64,000 nucleotides of DNA from Aestuariivita boseongensis (GTDB lineage: Bacteria > Pseudomonadota > Alphaproteobacteria > Rhodobacterales > Rhodobacteraceae). The stretch lies in the NCBI RefSeq assembly GCF_001262635.1, contig NZ_JXYH01000010.1, positions 29,047-93,046 on the forward strand. The letters run 5' to 3'. Positions 44,607 to 55,155 of the stretch are shown one piece after another. Made by a program: the position numbers and the translations under genes. The notes below the pieces were generated by a model that saw only the letters and a list, made by a program, of their open reading frames with translations, did not search any database and was not told where the DNA came from. Position 1 is the stretch's first letter. Every line of letters starts with the position of its first letter.

Positions 44607-45446
44607 ATGGCCTATAAATCAATCTTGACCATCATCACCGACGCGGCGGTCGCGGAAAGCCCGCTGGCCCATGCCACGGCTCTGGCCGCCGCGCAGGACG
44701 CCCATGTCGAAGCGATGTGCCTGGGTGTGGATCGCACACAGACCGGGTATTATTATGCAGGTGCCAACGCACTGATTTTGCAGGAAACCCTGACACGTGC
44801 TCACAAAGAAGCGGATGAGCTTCTTGAATTGACCAAGGGCATTCTGTCGAAAAGCAGTGTGCGTTGGGCGGCCGATACCGGCGTGGCGCCCTTTGCCGAT
44901 CTGGCCCGCCATGTGGCGCTTCACGCGCGGTTCTCGGATCTGGTGATCCTGCCCAAACCCTATGGCGAGAATCGCGGCGCCGAACTGGAACCCGTGGTGG
45001 AAGCTGCGCTTTTTGACGCAGACGCCCCGGTTCTGGTGGTGCCCGACGACGCGCAGCCCAATCCGACGCCGGAACAAATCATCGTCGCTTGGAACCAAAG
45101 CAAAGAGGCGCTTTCGGCAATACGCGCCGCGATGCCTTTCCTGAAACAGGCGAAACTGGTGCGGATCGTTGTAGTCGACCCCCCGGCGCATGGGCCCGAA
45201 CGATCCGATCCCGGCGGATTGCTCAGCCAGATGCTGGCGCGGCACGACATCACGTGCGAGATCGACGTTGTGTCGAAAACCCTGCCTCGGGTGTCAGATG
45301 TGCTGAACCGTCACGTGACGGACAAGAACGCCGACATGATCGTGATGGGTGCTTATGGCCATTCCCGGTTCCGCGAAGCCATCTTGGGCGGGGCCACACG
45401 CAACATGCTGGAACAGGCCAGCGTTCCCGTTTTGATGGCCCACTGA
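44607..45446 (+). CDS. Universal stress protein, tandem Usp domains
   Basis: 279 residues, two UspA-like halves; the second has the ATP-binding pattern VMGAYGHSRFREAILGGATRNML. Divergent from ccoN behind its own FNR-type box, as seen for Usp genes induced by low oxygen. Cytosolic. AGGGAG lies upstream of the ATG at a slightly long distance. Confidence 0.9.
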   Translation: MAYKSILTIITDAAVAESPLAHATALAAAQDAHVEAMCLGVDRTQTGYYYAGANALILQETLTRAHKEADELLELTKGILSKSSVRWAADTGVAPFADLARHVALHARFSDLVILPKPYGENRGAELEPVVEAALFDADAPVLVVPDDAQPNPTPEQIIVAWNQSKEALSAIRAAMPFLKQAKLVRIVVVDPPAHGPERSDPGGLLSQMLARHDITCEIDVVSKTLPRVSDVLNRHVTDKNADMIVMGAYGHSRFREAILGGATRNMLEQASVPVLMAH

Positions 45447-45467
45447 TCGGACGTCACAGAAACGAAA

Positions 45468-45500
45468 AAGGCCCCCGATAGAAGCGGGGGCCTTTTTTTT
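45468..45500. terminator. Strong rho-independent terminator
   Basis: Stem AAGGCCCCCG (45468-45477) with CGGGGGCCTT (45485-45494), then eight T to 45500; A-rich on the other side, so it can also stop leftward transcription from fnrL. Confidence 0.92.
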
Positions 45501-45513
45501 CGGTTTGACGTGA

Positions 45514-46254
45514 TCAGTTCAGCATGCCGCCGTCACTGTCATCGCCCGCTTCCTCAAGAAGCCGGTCCATATCCGGCACAGTTACGTGGCGTTTGCCTTC
45601 CAGAAGAATAACCTTGTCCTTTTTCAGCGCCGAGATCTGGCGACTGACCGTTTCAAGGGTCAGACCAAGGTAATCCGCCATCGCCTCGCGGGTAAGAGGC
45701 AGGTCAAAGACCACCTGGCTGTTTCCGGTCTGCATATTCAGCGTGACATCGCGCCGGGCAATGATGGCCAGAAGGCTTGCGATCTTTTCCCGCGCTGTCT
45801 TGCGGCCCAGAACAAGCATCCACTCGCGGGCGGCATCCAGCTCGTCCAGAGTCATTTCCAGCAGCCGGTGCGCCACGTGGGGCGTGTCATTCATCAACTC
45901 TTCGAATGGCTTTTTGCGGAAACAGCACATCACCAGATCGGTGGTCGCGACCACATCATAGGCTGCGCCATCGCGGCCCGGACGGCCAACGAAATCCGAT
46001 GGCAGCAACAGGCCGACCATTTGCGTCCGACCATCTTCCATCGTCTGCGTAAGCGATGCGATGCCCGATACGACCGAGCCGACAAAATCCATCTTGTCGC
46101 CAGACCACATGACGGTCTGACCGGCCTCAAAGCTTCGATAATATTTGATTTCTTCCAGACGCTCGAGCTCATCGGATTCACACCGGGCACAGACAGCCCT
46201 GTGTCGAATAGGGCAGTCCGAGCACTCCTGAGAAAAGGATTGGGTAAGGTTCAT
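45514..46254 (-). CDS. fnrL: Oxygen-sensing regulator FnrL
   Basis: 246 residues from MNLTQSFSQEC. N-terminal cysteines C11, C14, C22 and C25 plus a central VMCCF supply the 4Fe-4S cluster ligands of FNR proteins. The recognition helix GLTLETVSRQIS contains the E-x-x-SR core specific for TTGAT. Divergent from hemN with an FNR box between them, 15 bases before this start, where binding could autorepress. It is the expected regulator of the cco, usp and hemN boxes. Confidence 0.95.
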   Translation of the reverse strand: MNLTQSFSQECSDCPIRHRAVCARCESDELERLEEIKYYRSFEAGQTVMWSGDKMDFVGSVVSGIASLTQTMEDGRTQMVGLLLPSDFVGRPGRDGAAYDVVATTDLVMCCFRKKPFEELMNDTPHVAHRLLEMTLDELDAAREWMLVLGRKTAREKIASLLAIIARRDVTLNMQTGNSQVVFDLPLTREAMADYLGLTLETVSRQISALKKDKVILLEGKRHVTVPDMDRLLEEAGDDSDGGMLN

Positions 46255-46268
46255 GCGCGCTTCCAAAC

Positions 46269-46282
46269 TTGATCTGGGTCAA
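46269..46282. promoter_or_regulatory. FNR-type box between fnrL and hemN
   Basis: TTGATCTGGGTCAA. For hemN, TTAAGA at 46305-46310 is at -10 spacing, giving a start near 46317, only about two bases before the hemN ATG. Confidence 0.85.
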
Positions 46283-46318
46283 GGCCCCCGCCCCTCACCA
46301 CATCTTAAGAGTATTATC

Positions 46319-47674
46319 ATGAAACTGATTTCGCAATTGGCCAAGTTCGGTCTATTTGACGCGCGTGTGCCCAGGTACACGAGCTATCCGACCGCACCGC
46401 ATTTCGATGATCGTGTGGGTCCTGGTCACTTTGTGGACTGGATCGGCCAGATCCCCGAAGGCGGACAAATCTCGCTTTACGTGCATGTGCCGTTCTGTCG
46501 GCGCCTGTGCTGGTTCTGCGCCTGCCGCACGCAGGGCACGCAATCAGATGAACCCGTTGCGGCCTATCTGGAAACGCTCAAGCAGGAACTCGCACTGTTG
46601 AAAACGGTGCTTCCAGCTGGCGTCAGCCTTTCGCGGCTGCACTGGGGCGGCGGGACGCCCACGCTTCTGAAACCCGAAATGATGAGCGAGTTGGCCCAAG
46701 CCATCGCCGATGTGGCGCCTTTCGCGGAAGGCTATGAATTCTCGGTCGAGATTGATCCGAACGAGATTGACGAGGCACGCGTCGACGCGCTGGCCGCGGC
46801 AGGGATGAACCGCGCGTCCATCGGGGTGCAGGATTTCAATGCCGACATTCAGCAAACCATCGGCCGAATCCAAAGCTTTGACGTGACCAAGGCCGCGGCT
46901 GACATGCTGCGCGCGCGGGGCATTCGCAGCCTCAACGCAGATATCCTGTTCGGCCTGCCCAGCCAGTCGAAAGAACGGATGACGGAAAGCGTGCAGAAAC
47001 TTCTCTCGCTGAACCCCGACCGCGTGGCGCTTTATGGCTATGCCCATGTCCCCTGGATGGCGCGGCGCCAGACGATGATCCCGTCTGATGAACTGCCAAC
47101 CCCGGAAGAACGTCTTGCCCTGTTTGACACGGCACGAAGGCTGTTCATGTGGGACGGGTATCGGGAAATCGGGATTGATCACTTCGCCCGTCCAGATGAC
47201 GGGCTGAGCACTGCATTGGATGCCGGCAAACTGCGGCGTAATTTCCAAGGATATACCGACGATACATCCGACGTGCTGATCGGCGTAGGAGCGTCGTCCA
47301 TCTCGAAATTCCCGCAAGGCTTTGCGCAGAACGCGCCTTCAACCGGCAAACATACCGGAGAAATCCGGGCCGGTCAGTTTTCGGTCTCACGTGGGCATGT
47401 GTTCCAGGGCGACGACCTGATGCGTGCACGCCTGATCGAAGCGCTGATGTGCGATTTCCGGATCAACACCGCCGAAATCACCGACCGCTTCGGTGTATCG
47501 CGCGCAGAGGTCACTGATCTGTTCCAGAAAGCTGAAACAGCCTTTCCCGGCATGATCGAATTGACCGAAGACGGTTTGTTCGTCCCACAGGAGGCGCGGC
47601 CCCTGACGCGCATGATCGCGCGCGTGTTCGATGCCTACGATCTAAGTAAGGCGGGCCATTCCTCGGCCATTTGA
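46319..47674 (+). CDS. hemN: Oxygen-independent coproporphyrinogen III oxidase
   Basis: 451 residues of radical SAM type, cluster motif CRRLCWFC (CxxxCxxC) and the N-terminal VPRYTSYPTAPHF typical of HemN/HemZ. It makes protoporphyrinogen IX without O2, using SAM. The ATG at 46319 fits family N-termini; the frame from 46253 is not used. Controlled by the FNR box upstream. Confidence 0.95.
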   Translation: MKLISQLAKFGLFDARVPRYTSYPTAPHFDDRVGPGHFVDWIGQIPEGGQISLYVHVPFCRRLCWFCACRTQGTQSDEPVAAYLETLKQELALLKTVLPAGVSLSRLHWGGGTPTLLKPEMMSELAQAIADVAPFAEGYEFSVEIDPNEIDEARVDALAAAGMNRASIGVQDFNADIQQTIGRIQSFDVTKAAADMLRARGIRSLNADILFGLPSQSKERMTESVQKLLSLNPDRVALYGYAHVPWMARRQTMIPSDELPTPEERLALFDTARRLFMWDGYREIGIDHFARPDDGLSTALDAGKLRRNFQGYTDDTSDVLIGVGASSISKFPQGFAQNAPSTGKHTGEIRAGQFSVSRGHVFQGDDLMRARLIEALMCDFRINTAEITDRFGVSRAEVTDLFQKAETAFPGMIELTEDGLFVPQEARPLTRMIARVFDAYDLSKAGHSSAI

Positions 47675-47696
47675 ACCTGGCGGGTGTAGGGATTTT

Positions 47697-47713
47697 GCGA
47701 GGCTCTGCCTCGC
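47697..47713. terminator. Weak hairpin between convergent genes
   Basis: GCGAGGC and GCCTCGC form a perfect 7-base stem with loop TCT in the 75-base gap between hemN and the Yej ATPase. No T run on either side, so the terminator role is tentative. Confidence 0.4.
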
Positions 47714-47749
47714 GCTCCGGGAGTATTTAGGGCCAGAAAGAAGCAGGGA

Positions 47750-49330
47750 TTATCCAGCAGCGGCCAGCAGGGTGCGGGTGTAATCTGTTTGCGGATTTGA
47801 GAAGAGAGCCTCGGCCTCGCCATATTCGATGACGTCGCCCTGTTTCATCACGATCATCCGGTGGCTCATGGCGCGCACGACCTTCAGGTCATGGCTGATG
47901 AAGAGGTAGGCCAGCCCGTATTTCTTTTGCAGATCGCGGAGCAGGTCGACGATCTGGACCTGCACGGTCATGTCCAAAGCCGATGTGGGTTCGTCCAGCA
48001 CCAATAGCCGGGGGCGCAGCACCATGGCGCGCGCAATGGCGATGCGCTGGCGTTGGCCGCCGGAGAATTCGTGGGGGTAGCGATCCATGGCTGCCGGGTC
48101 GAGACCGGTTTCCACCATCGCTTCGGCCACGAGTTCGCGGGCGTTGCGGTCGGGGTCGACCTTGTGAATGGCAAGCCCTTCAGAGATGATCTGGAACGCC
48201 GTCATCCGTGGGCTGAGCGATCCGAAGGGATCCTGGAAGACGATCTGCATGTCCTTTCGCAGGCGGCGAAGCTCGCGGGTGGACCATTTGCGGATGTCTT
48301 GGCCCTGGAAGGTGATCCCGCCTTCCGATCCGATCAGGCGCATGATGGCAAGCGCCAGCGTTGTCTTGCCCGATCCGCTTTCGCCCACGATGCCCAGTGT
48401 TTCACCCGCGCGCACCGACAGCGTGGTGTCGTTGACGGCCTTCACATGGCCCACGGTGCGTTTCAGAAACCCCCGCTGGATCGGGAACCAGACCTTGAGG
48501 TTCTGGGTGCGCACAATTTCTTCGGCCGTGCCGTTGATGGGTTCGGGCGATCCCACGGCTTCGGCGGCAAGGAGTTTCTGGGTATAGGGGTGCTGCGGGT
48601 TGGTGAAAATCTCTTCGGTGGGACCGGTTTCGACAATCTCGCCGTCTTTCATCACGCAGACACGGTCGGCGATGCGGCGCACGACGCCCAGATCGTGGGT
48701 GATGAAGAGAAGGCCCATCCCTTCCTGTGCTTTCAGCTCGGCCAACAGTTCCAGGATCTGCGCCTGAATGGTCACGTCGAGCGCGGTTGTGGGTTCATCC
48801 GCGATCAGGATGTCGGGCTTGTTGGCCAGCGCCATGGCGATCATCACGCGCTGGCGTTGGCCGCCGGAAAGCTGGTGGGGGTAGGCAGAGAGACGGCTTT
48901 CGGCGTCGCGGATGCCCACCTTGTCCAGCAGCTCGATAATCCGGGTGCGGGCGGCGTCATCGACCAGCCCCTGGTGCAAGGCGAGGCTTTCCCGCAACTG
49001 CTTTTCGATGGTGTGAAGCGGGTTCAGCGAGGTCATCGGCTCTTGGAAGATGAAGCTGATATCGTTGCCGCGCACCTTGCGGAGCAGGCGTTCCGGGGCG
49101 CCGATCATCCCTTGCCCGTCATAGGTGACAGAGCCCGAGACCTGCGCGCTATCGCCCAGCAGGGACACGGTGGAAAGCGCCGTGACCGATTTGCCGGACC
49201 CGGATTCGCCCACCAGTGCGACGGTTTCACCCTTGTCGACAGAGAAGGAAACGCCGCGCACAGCTTCGGTAAATTGACCGTCCTGACGGAACGCAACGCG
49301 CAGGTCTTTGACGTCCAAAATCGCTGTCAT
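47750..49330 (-). CDS. yejF: Peptide ABC transporter, double ATPase (YejF-like)
   Basis: 526 residues with two full nucleotide-binding domains: Walker A GESGSGKS and GESGSGKT, signatures LSGGQRQR and FSGGQRQR, Walker [12 protein letters not shown] and [11 protein letters not shown], plus the C-terminal oligopeptide-family regions (NPQHPYT). Start at 49330 overlaps the yejE stop as ATGA; the longer frame is a shadow of yejE. Powers peptide uptake. Confidence 0.93.
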   Translation of the reverse strand: MTAILDVKDLRVAFRQDGQFTEAVRGVSFSVDKGETVALVGESGSGKSVTALSTVSLLGDSAQVSGSVTYDGQGMIGAPERLLRKVRGNDISFIFQEPMTSLNPLHTIEKQLRESLALHQGLVDDAARTRIIELLDKVGIRDAESRLSAYPHQLSGGQRQRVMIAMALANKPDILIADEPTTALDVTIQAQILELLAELKAQEGMGLLFITHDLGVVRRIADRVCVMKDGEIVETGPTEEIFTNPQHPYTQKLLAAEAVGSPEPINGTAEEIVRTQNLKVWFPIQRGFLKRTVGHVKAVNDTTLSVRAGETLGIVGESGSGKTTLALAIMRLIGSEGGITFQGQDIRKWSTRELRRLRKDMQIVFQDPFGSLSPRMTAFQIISEGLAIHKVDPDRNARELVAEAMVETGLDPAAMDRYPHEFSGGQRQRIAIARAMVLRPRLLVLDEPTSALDMTVQVQIVDLLRDLQKKYGLAYLFISHDLKVVRAMSHRMIVMKQGDVIEYGEAEALFSNPQTDYTRTLLAAAG

Positions 49331-50433
49331 GAGAAGGTCTTTCTGGGGTCGAACGCATCGCGGATGCCTTCGAAGATAAAGACCAGCAAAGACAGCATGA
49401 TCGCGAAGGTGAAAAAGGCGGTGAAGGCCAGCCATGGCGCTTGCAGGTTTTCCTTGGCCTGAAGCGTCAGTTCGCCCAGCGAGGGGGCCGAGGACGGCAG
49501 GCCAAAGCCCAGGAAATCGAGGCTCGCCAGCGTGCCGATCGTGCCCGTGACGATGAAGGGCAGCATGGTGAGCGTCGCCACCATCGCGTTGGGCAGCATG
49601 TGGCGGAACATGATGGTCATGTTGCCCACGCCCAGCGCTTTGGCGGCGCGGACGTATTCCAGATTGCGCGCGCGCAGGAATTCGGCGCGCACCACGCCCA
49701 CAAGGGCCGTCCAACTGAAGATGACCAGAAGGAACACGAGCAGCCAGAAACTTCGCCCCAGGATCGCGAACATGATGATGATCACGTAAAGGAAGGGGGT
49801 GGCCGTCCAAATCTCGATAATCCGTTGGAAAATCAGGTCGAGCCAGCCGCCGAAATACCCCTGCACCGCGCCTGCGATGATACCGATGATGGAGGCGGCC
49901 GCGGTCACCATGAGTGTGAAGGCCACCGACAATCGGAACCCGTGGATCACCCGCGCAAGCACATCGCGTTTGGTGTCATCGGTGCCCAGCCAGTTCTCAC
50001 CATTTGGCGGCAAAGGGGCCGCGCCGGGACGGTCCACTGGCGTGTCATAGGAATAGGGGATCAGCGGCCAGAGCATCCAGCCGCGTGTGATCTCTTCACC
50101 CTCGACGATCCCATCCTCGGCGTCTTCGATATACCCTTCCGGGTCGTCGAAGCAGAGATCCAGACCACCCGTGGCGATCAGGCATTGCACCTCGGGGTCG
50201 CGATAGACGGCCTCGGTCTGGAAATCGCCGCCGAATTCGGTTTCGGGGTAGAAATTCCAGATGGGCGTGTAGAATGCACCTTGGTAGCGGATCAGGATCG
50301 GTTTGTCGTAGGCTAGGAATTCCGCGAACAGGCTGAGGCCGAACAGCACGCCAAAGATCCACATTGACCAATAGGCGCGCCTGTTGCGCTTGAAATTGCG
50401 CCAGCGGCGCTGGTTCAGGGGGGAAAGTGCCAC
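49327..50433 (-). CDS. yejE: Peptide ABC transporter permease YejE-like
   Basis: 368 residues; N-terminal helix near 22-40, a periplasmic insert (about 50-135) as in YejE, and a BPD_transp core with GTDDTKRDVLARVIHGFRLS. Second permease of the complex, directly after yejB. Confidence 0.92.
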   Translation of the reverse strand: MALSPLNQRRWRNFKRNRRAYWSMWIFGVLFGLSLFAEFLAYDKPILIRYQGAFYTPIWNFYPETEFGGDFQTEAVYRDPEVQCLIATGGLDLCFDDPEGYIEDAEDGIVEGEEITRGWMLWPLIPYSYDTPVDRPGAAPLPPNGENWLGTDDTKRDVLARVIHGFRLSVAFTLMVTAAASIIGIIAGAVQGYFGGWLDLIFQRIIEIWTATPFLYVIIIMFAILGRSFWLLVFLLVIFSWTALVGVVRAEFLRARNLEYVRAAKALGVGNMTIMFRHMLPNAMVATLTMLPFIVTGTIGTLASLDFLGFGLPSSAPSLGELTLQAKENLQAPWLAFTAFFTFAIMLSLLVFIFEGIRDAFDPRKTFS

Positions 50434-51522
50434 TTACCCCTCCCGCCGTTCGAAATCGATGCGGGGGTCGACCAGCACATACATCAGGTCCGACAGGATG
50501 CCGACGACCAGGCCGATCAGGCCAAAGATAAAGAGCGTACCAAAGACGATGGGGTAATCGCGGGCGACGGCGGCTTCGAAGGCAAGGCGGCCAAGGCCGT
50601 CCAGCGAGAAGATCGTCTCGATGATCAGTGAGCCTGAGAAGAACACACCGATGAACACCGCCGGGAAGCCCGCGATCACGATCAGCATGGCGTTGCGGAA
50701 GACATGGCCATAAAGCACTTTCTGCTCAGACAAGCCCTTGGCGCGGGCGGTCATGACATAGTGCTTTTTGATCTCATCCAGAAAGCTGTTCTTGGTCAAA
50801 AGCGTCAGCGTCGCAAAGGCGGAAATGGTGGAGGCCAGCACCGGCAGCGTGATGTGCCAGAAGTAATCGCCGATCTTGCCAAACAGGCTGAGGTTTTCCC
50901 AATTGTCCGAGGTCAGGCCGCGCAAGGGGAAGATCTGATAATAGGAGCCGCCTGCAAAGAGCACGAGCAAAAGGATCGCAAACAGGAACCCAGGGATGGC
51001 ATAGGCGACGATGATCGCACCGCTGGTCCAGGTGTCGAAACTCGACCCGTCGCGCACCGCCTTACGGATGCCAAGAGGAATCGAGATCAGATAGGCGATC
51101 AGCGTGGACCACAGCCCAAGTGAGATCGACACCGGCATCTTTTCGATGATCAGGTCGATCACCCCGATAGACCGGAAGTAACTGTCGCCGAAATCCAGCT
51201 GCATGTAGTTCCACAGCATGTTGAAAAACCGCTCAACCGGCGGTTTGTCGAAGCCGAATTCCTTTTCAAGTTGCTCGATGAACTCGGGCGGCAGGCCACG
51301 CGCGCCGACATATTGGCTGTCACTTGGCCCGGCTTTTTCGACCCCGGCATCCCCTTGATTGCCCGCAAAGGACCCAAACACGTCCCCTTGCCCTTGCGCC
51401 CGTGCGATAGCCTGTTCCACAGGGCCGCCCGGGACGAACTGGGTCAGTGCGAAATTGACCAGCATAATGCCGAACAGCGTGGGAATGATCAGCAGCAGAC
51501 GCCGCAGAATATAGCCGCCCAT
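50434..51522 (-). CDS. yejB: Peptide ABC transporter permease YejB-like
   Basis: 362 residues beginning [20 protein letters not shown], six membrane helices and a large loop (about 40-130) typical of YejB. The EAA region reads [21 protein letters not shown]. It lies seven bases after yejA. Confidence 0.93.
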   Translation of the reverse strand: MGGYILRRLLLIIPTLFGIMLVNFALTQFVPGGPVEQAIARAQGQGDVFGSFAGNQGDAGVEKAGPSDSQYVGARGLPPEFIEQLEKEFGFDKPPVERFFNMLWNYMQLDFGDSYFRSIGVIDLIIEKMPVSISLGLWSTLIAYLISIPLGIRKAVRDGSSFDTWTSGAIIVAYAIPGFLFAILLLVLFAGGSYYQIFPLRGLTSDNWENLSLFGKIGDYFWHITLPVLASTISAFATLTLLTKNSFLDEIKKHYVMTARAKGLSEQKVLYGHVFRNAMLIVIAGFPAVFIGVFFSGSLIIETIFSLDGLGRLAFEAAVARDYPIVFGTLFIFGLIGLVVGILSDLMYVLVDPRIDFERREG

Positions 51523-51529
51523 GGGGCTC

Positions 51530-53446
51530 TTACCTCAATGCACCCGCGGCTCTGAGTTCGGCCGCCTTGTCGGCGTTGTACCACCAGAAATCCAGTTGGC
51601 CCAGCGCATAGGGGGGCAAAGGGTCGGGATAATCGAACATGTCGTAATAGGCGACCCAATAGCTGTCATTGTACCACAGCGGGATCATGATGAATTCATA
51701 CCGCAGAGCGCGGTCCAGCGCACGCAGGGTGGTTTGTTCCTCTGCGGTGCTTTCAGACAGCAGCGAGGCCTGGATGATCGCGTCCACCAGGGGGCTGGCC
51801 AGACCGGCGGGGTTGAAGACGGAAAACGCCGCCTCGTCCGAGCCATAGCGCTGCATCAATCCGGTGCCGGTGCCCAGGAATGCCGCATAGGCGTCAAAGA
51901 CCAGATCATAGTCGCGCTCACGTTCACGGAGGGTGTATTGCGAGGGGTCGACCTTTTCCAAAATCGCCTCGACCCCCATCTTTTCAAGGTTTGAGACGAA
52001 GTTTTCCATCACAGCGCTCAGCGTGCCTTCCTGTGCGGTGTTGAAGAGGAACGTCAGGCGCAACGGATCGCCAGCGGCGTTGCGGCGTTTGCCGTCATCG
52101 CCCACGGCCCAGCCTGCCTCGTCCAAAAGTCGCATCGCCTGACGCAGATTGCGGCGGTCGTTCAGACGCGCGGGGTTCGATGTATGGGGCATCAACGCCG
52201 GTTCCGTGAGCAGTTCGGGCGGGACAATATCGCCAAGGGATTGCAGGAACTCCAGCTCGGCGCCTTCCGGCACCCCTTCGGCCATCAGGGGGGTGTCCTG
52301 CGTGAAGGATGCGCGTTGCTTGAAGAGCCCGTATTGCAGCGATTCATTCGTCCATTCGAAATTATAGCCCAGCGCGATGGCCTGACGGACGCGCTTGTCC
52401 TGCAGGATCTCCCGGCCCAGGTTGAATACGATGCCGGACGGTGTCGGAGGCGTACCGTCAGGCAATTCCGTTTTCACCACAAAGCCATCATTGATCTTGG
52501 GGAAATCATAGAGCGTCGCCCACTTCTTGGAATCGCCCTCCTGGCGGAAGGTGTATTCACCGGCTTTGAACGCCTCGAAAGACGCGGTGTCGTCGCCGAA
52601 ATACTCAACCCGGATGCTGTCGAAATTGTGCCGGCCCTGGTTGATTGGCAGATCCTTGCCCCAATAATCGGGGTTTCGCTTGTAAACGATGCGGCGGTTT
52701 ACATCGACGGTGTCGACCATGTAAGGCCCCGATCCGGGTGAGGTTTCCAGCCGGCTTTCATCCAACCGCGCTCCGGTTTCTTCAAACCACTTCTTCGACC
52801 AAACCGGCACACCGCCCACCTGATCAATCAGACTGCGGCGCGAGATGCCTTCGGTGAAGTAGAACTTGATGCGGTAATCATCCAGCACTTCGGCCTTGGG
52901 GATCCGCTTTTTCACCGCCGCCGCGTATGACGGCAAACCCTGCTCCAACAACAGGTTGTGCGAGAACAGAACATCATGCGCCGTCAGCGGCGTGCCATCG
53001 GAAAACCGCGCCTCAGGGCGCATGTGAAAGATCACCCAATCCTTGGTGGGCGGGTATTCCAACCGCTCGCACAGCAGGCAGTAGCCTTCGCCATATGTAT
53101 CGGCCGCCCCATCGCCCAACAGGCTTTCATACATGAACCAGCTCAGCTGCCCGCGACGGCCCTTCACCGTGTAGGGGTTCATCGAATCGAAAGTGCCCAG
53201 CGCGGCGAAGGAAATCTCGCCCCCTTTGGGCGCGTCAGGGTTCACGAAATCGAAGTGCTCAAAATCGGGCCCGTATTTCAGATCGCCGTAAAAAGAATAG
53301 CCGTGACTGACGATCAGATCATCGCTTGCCGTCTCTTCCGCCTTGGCGGGCAAGCTTAGAAGCAGAACGAAGGAAAGGCAGATAAAGCCGAAACTCAACA
53401 AACGGGGATGCGATGCAGGGCGCGCGAGGGCACGGGTTTGGAACAT
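51530..53446 (-). CDS. yejA: Periplasmic peptide-binding protein YejA-like (family 5)
   Basis: 638 residues with a long signal peptide ending near PAKA; AGGAAG lies upstream of the ATG. SBP_bac_5 features include [31 protein letters not shown] and IVFNLGRE. YejABEF systems import oligopeptides and in E. coli microcin C. First gene of the leftward operon. Confidence 0.93.
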   Translation of the reverse strand: MFQTRALARPASHPRLLSFGFICLSFVLLLSLPAKAEETASDDLIVSHGYSFYGDLKYGPDFEHFDFVNPDAPKGGEISFAALGTFDSMNPYTVKGRRGQLSWFMYESLLGDGAADTYGEGYCLLCERLEYPPTKDWVIFHMRPEARFSDGTPLTAHDVLFSHNLLLEQGLPSYAAAVKKRIPKAEVLDDYRIKFYFTEGISRRSLIDQVGGVPVWSKKWFEETGARLDESRLETSPGSGPYMVDTVDVNRRIVYKRNPDYWGKDLPINQGRHNFDSIRVEYFGDDTASFEAFKAGEYTFRQEGDSKKWATLYDFPKINDGFVVKTELPDGTPPTPSGIVFNLGREILQDKRVRQAIALGYNFEWTNESLQYGLFKQRASFTQDTPLMAEGVPEGAELEFLQSLGDIVPPELLTEPALMPHTSNPARLNDRRNLRQAMRLLDEAGWAVGDDGKRRNAAGDPLRLTFLFNTAQEGTLSAVMENFVSNLEKMGVEAILEKVDPSQYTLRERERDYDLVFDAYAAFLGTGTGLMQRYGSDEAAFSVFNPAGLASPLVDAIIQASLLSESTAEEQTTLRALDRALRYEFIMIPLWYNDSYWVAYYDMFDYPDPLPPYALGQLDFWWYNADKAAELRAAGALR

Positions 53447-53629
53447 TCGGATCTTCCTGTTGTCAATCTGGATGGCCTCAGGGCCTTATTTTGTTGATGT
53501 AAGGTAATCAGCGCACAAGCCAACACTCAAGTTGAGAATCCGTGATCAAACGCCTGTGTGCGGCAATCCTCTGCGTTTTGCAGGCGATTTCTGCTTCCCG
53601 CGTTGCTTTGGCGGCGCAACGCACGAAAA

Positions 53630-53656
53630 AAGGCCGCCGCAAAACGCGACGGCCTT
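53630..53656 (-). terminator. Terminator of the cytochrome gene
   Basis: Left arm AAGGCCGCCGC (53630-53640) pairs with GCGACGGCCTT (53646-53656), one G-U pair on the transcript; the minus strand continues in T6. It ends the leftward cycM gene. Confidence 0.85.
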
Positions 53657-53679
53657 CGAAAAACTGCATGCCGGTCGGA

Positions 53680-54186
53680 TTACCCGCCGATGGTTGCCAG
53701 ATAGGCAATCAGGTTTGCACGATCTTCGATCTTGCGCATGCCGGCATAGCCCATCGAGGTTCCGGGCGCGTAATCGCGCGGGCTTTCCAGGAAACCACTG
53801 AGGTTTTCAGGGGTCCACGCGCCTCCCATAGAGGCAAGCGTATCGGAATAGCCATAGCCATCGACCGTCCCCTTTTCGCGGCCCACAACGCCAAACAGAT
53901 GCGGCCCGGTGCCGTTTGCGCCGTCTTCCAGCTTGTGGCAGGCGCTGCATTGACGGAACAGGCGTGCACCCTTGTCCGCTTCGGCCGAAGCAAACACAGT
54001 GGCAAAATCGACCTCTTCGGTTTCGGCCGTTTCGGTTTCTTCCTCGCCGGTGTCTATCACATAGGCCTGCTCGCCATGCCCATCGACATGGTAAAGTTCT
54101 TCCGCGGCCCAGCTGCCCAGCAAAAAGATAAGAAGCGCCCCGAACAAACCGCCGGCCGCCTTGGTGAAGGTCATCGTATCAAGCAT
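53680..54186 (-). CDS. cycM: Membrane-anchored cytochrome c, CycM/cy type
   Basis: 168 residues from MLDTMTFTKAAGG; an ATG five codons upstream is possible. An uncleaved N-terminal helix (AGGLFGALLIFLLGSWAA) is followed by an acidic linker and a class I cytochrome c with CSACH and distal Met in GTSMGYAGM. Such cytochromes carry electrons from the bc1 complex to terminal oxidases, including cbb3, encoded elsewhere in this window. Confidence 0.9.
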   Translation of the reverse strand: MLDTMTFTKAAGGLFGALLIFLLGSWAAEELYHVDGHGEQAYVIDTGEEETETAETEEVDFATVFASAEADKGARLFRQCSACHKLEDGANGTGPHLFGVVGREKGTVDGYGYSDTLASMGGAWTPENLSGFLESPRDYAPGTSMGYAGMRKIEDRANLIAYLATIGG

Positions 54187-54305
54187 GTGTTGCCCGTCCA
54201 TTTGATCCAGTTCCGCGGCTATCTATTGCTTCCCTCCGGAACTGGCAAGATATAGACACCGCGACCAAACGCCCTTTTCGATCAAATGCGCTGAAGGACC
54301 AAGAC

Positions 54306-55139
54306 ATGACCAAACGGATCGCCTTTCAGGGAGAGTTGGGTGCCTATTCCCACCAGGCCTGCCGCGAAGCGCGCCCGGATATGGAGGCGCTGCCCTGCCG
54401 CACCTTCGAGGACGCCATCGAAGCGGTGCGTTCGGGCGAAGCCGATCTTGGCATGCTGCCCGTTGAAAACTCGACCTATGGCCGCGTCGCCGACATCCAC
54501 TCGCTGTTGCCGCGCTCGGGCCTGCACATCATCGACGAAGCCTTTGTGCGCGTGCACATCAATCTGCTGGCGGTTCCGGGCACCCCGCTTGACCAGATCG
54601 AACAGGCAATGAGCCACACGGTCCTGCTGGGACAGTGCAAGGAATTTCTGGCCAAACACGGCATTCACCGGATCACTGGCGCCGACACGGCAGGATCCGC
54701 GCGCCATGTGGCTGAACTGGGCGATCCCAAGATCGCAGCGCTTGCCAGCGAACTGGCCGGAGAGATCTACGGCCTTGATGTGCTGGCCCGCCATATCGAG
54801 GATGAGGGCAACAACACCACCCGCTTCCTGATCATGTCCCGCGAGGCCGATCATTCCCGGCGCGGGAATGATGGCATGATCACCTCGTTCGTCTTTCAGG
54901 TGCGCAACATTCCGGCAGCGCTTTACAAGGCCATGGGCGGTTTCGCGACCAATGGCGTGAACATGACCAAGCTGGAAAGCTACATGGTGGGCGGCACCTT
55001 CACCGCCACGCAGTTCTATGCCGATATCGACGGGCATCCCGACGATCCGGGCGTCAAGCTTGCCCTGGAAGAACTGGATTACTTCACGACCAACGTGGAA
55101 ATCCTGGGCGTTTATCCCGCCTCACCCGACCGGCACTGA
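54306..55139 (+). CDS. pheA: Prephenate dehydratase
   Basis: 277 residues, no chorismate mutase part. The catalytic domain (1-180) has GELGAYSHQA, PVENSTYGRV and NTTRFLIM with the key TRF; the ACT domain (about 195-275) has NMTKLESYM where ESRP-like residues bind phenylalanine for feedback control. Makes phenylpyruvate. Confidence 0.95.
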   Translation: MTKRIAFQGELGAYSHQACREARPDMEALPCRTFEDAIEAVRSGEADLGMLPVENSTYGRVADIHSLLPRSGLHIIDEAFVRVHINLLAVPGTPLDQIEQAMSHTVLLGQCKEFLAKHGIHRITGADTAGSARHVAELGDPKIAALASELAGEIYGLDVLARHIEDEGNNTTRFLIMSREADHSRRGNDGMITSFVFQVRNIPAALYKAMGGFATNGVNMTKLESYMVGGTFTATQFYADIDGHPDDPGVKLALEELDYFTTNVEILGVYPASPDRH

Positions 55140-55155
55140 CGCCGGCCCCGCACCT

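Noticed and set aside
48053..49462. 469-codon frame opposite the Yej ATPase
   Set aside because: Antisense shadow caused by high third-position GC.
54187..54305. FNR box before cycM
   Set aside because: Only a half match (TTTGATCC) is present, without the second arm.
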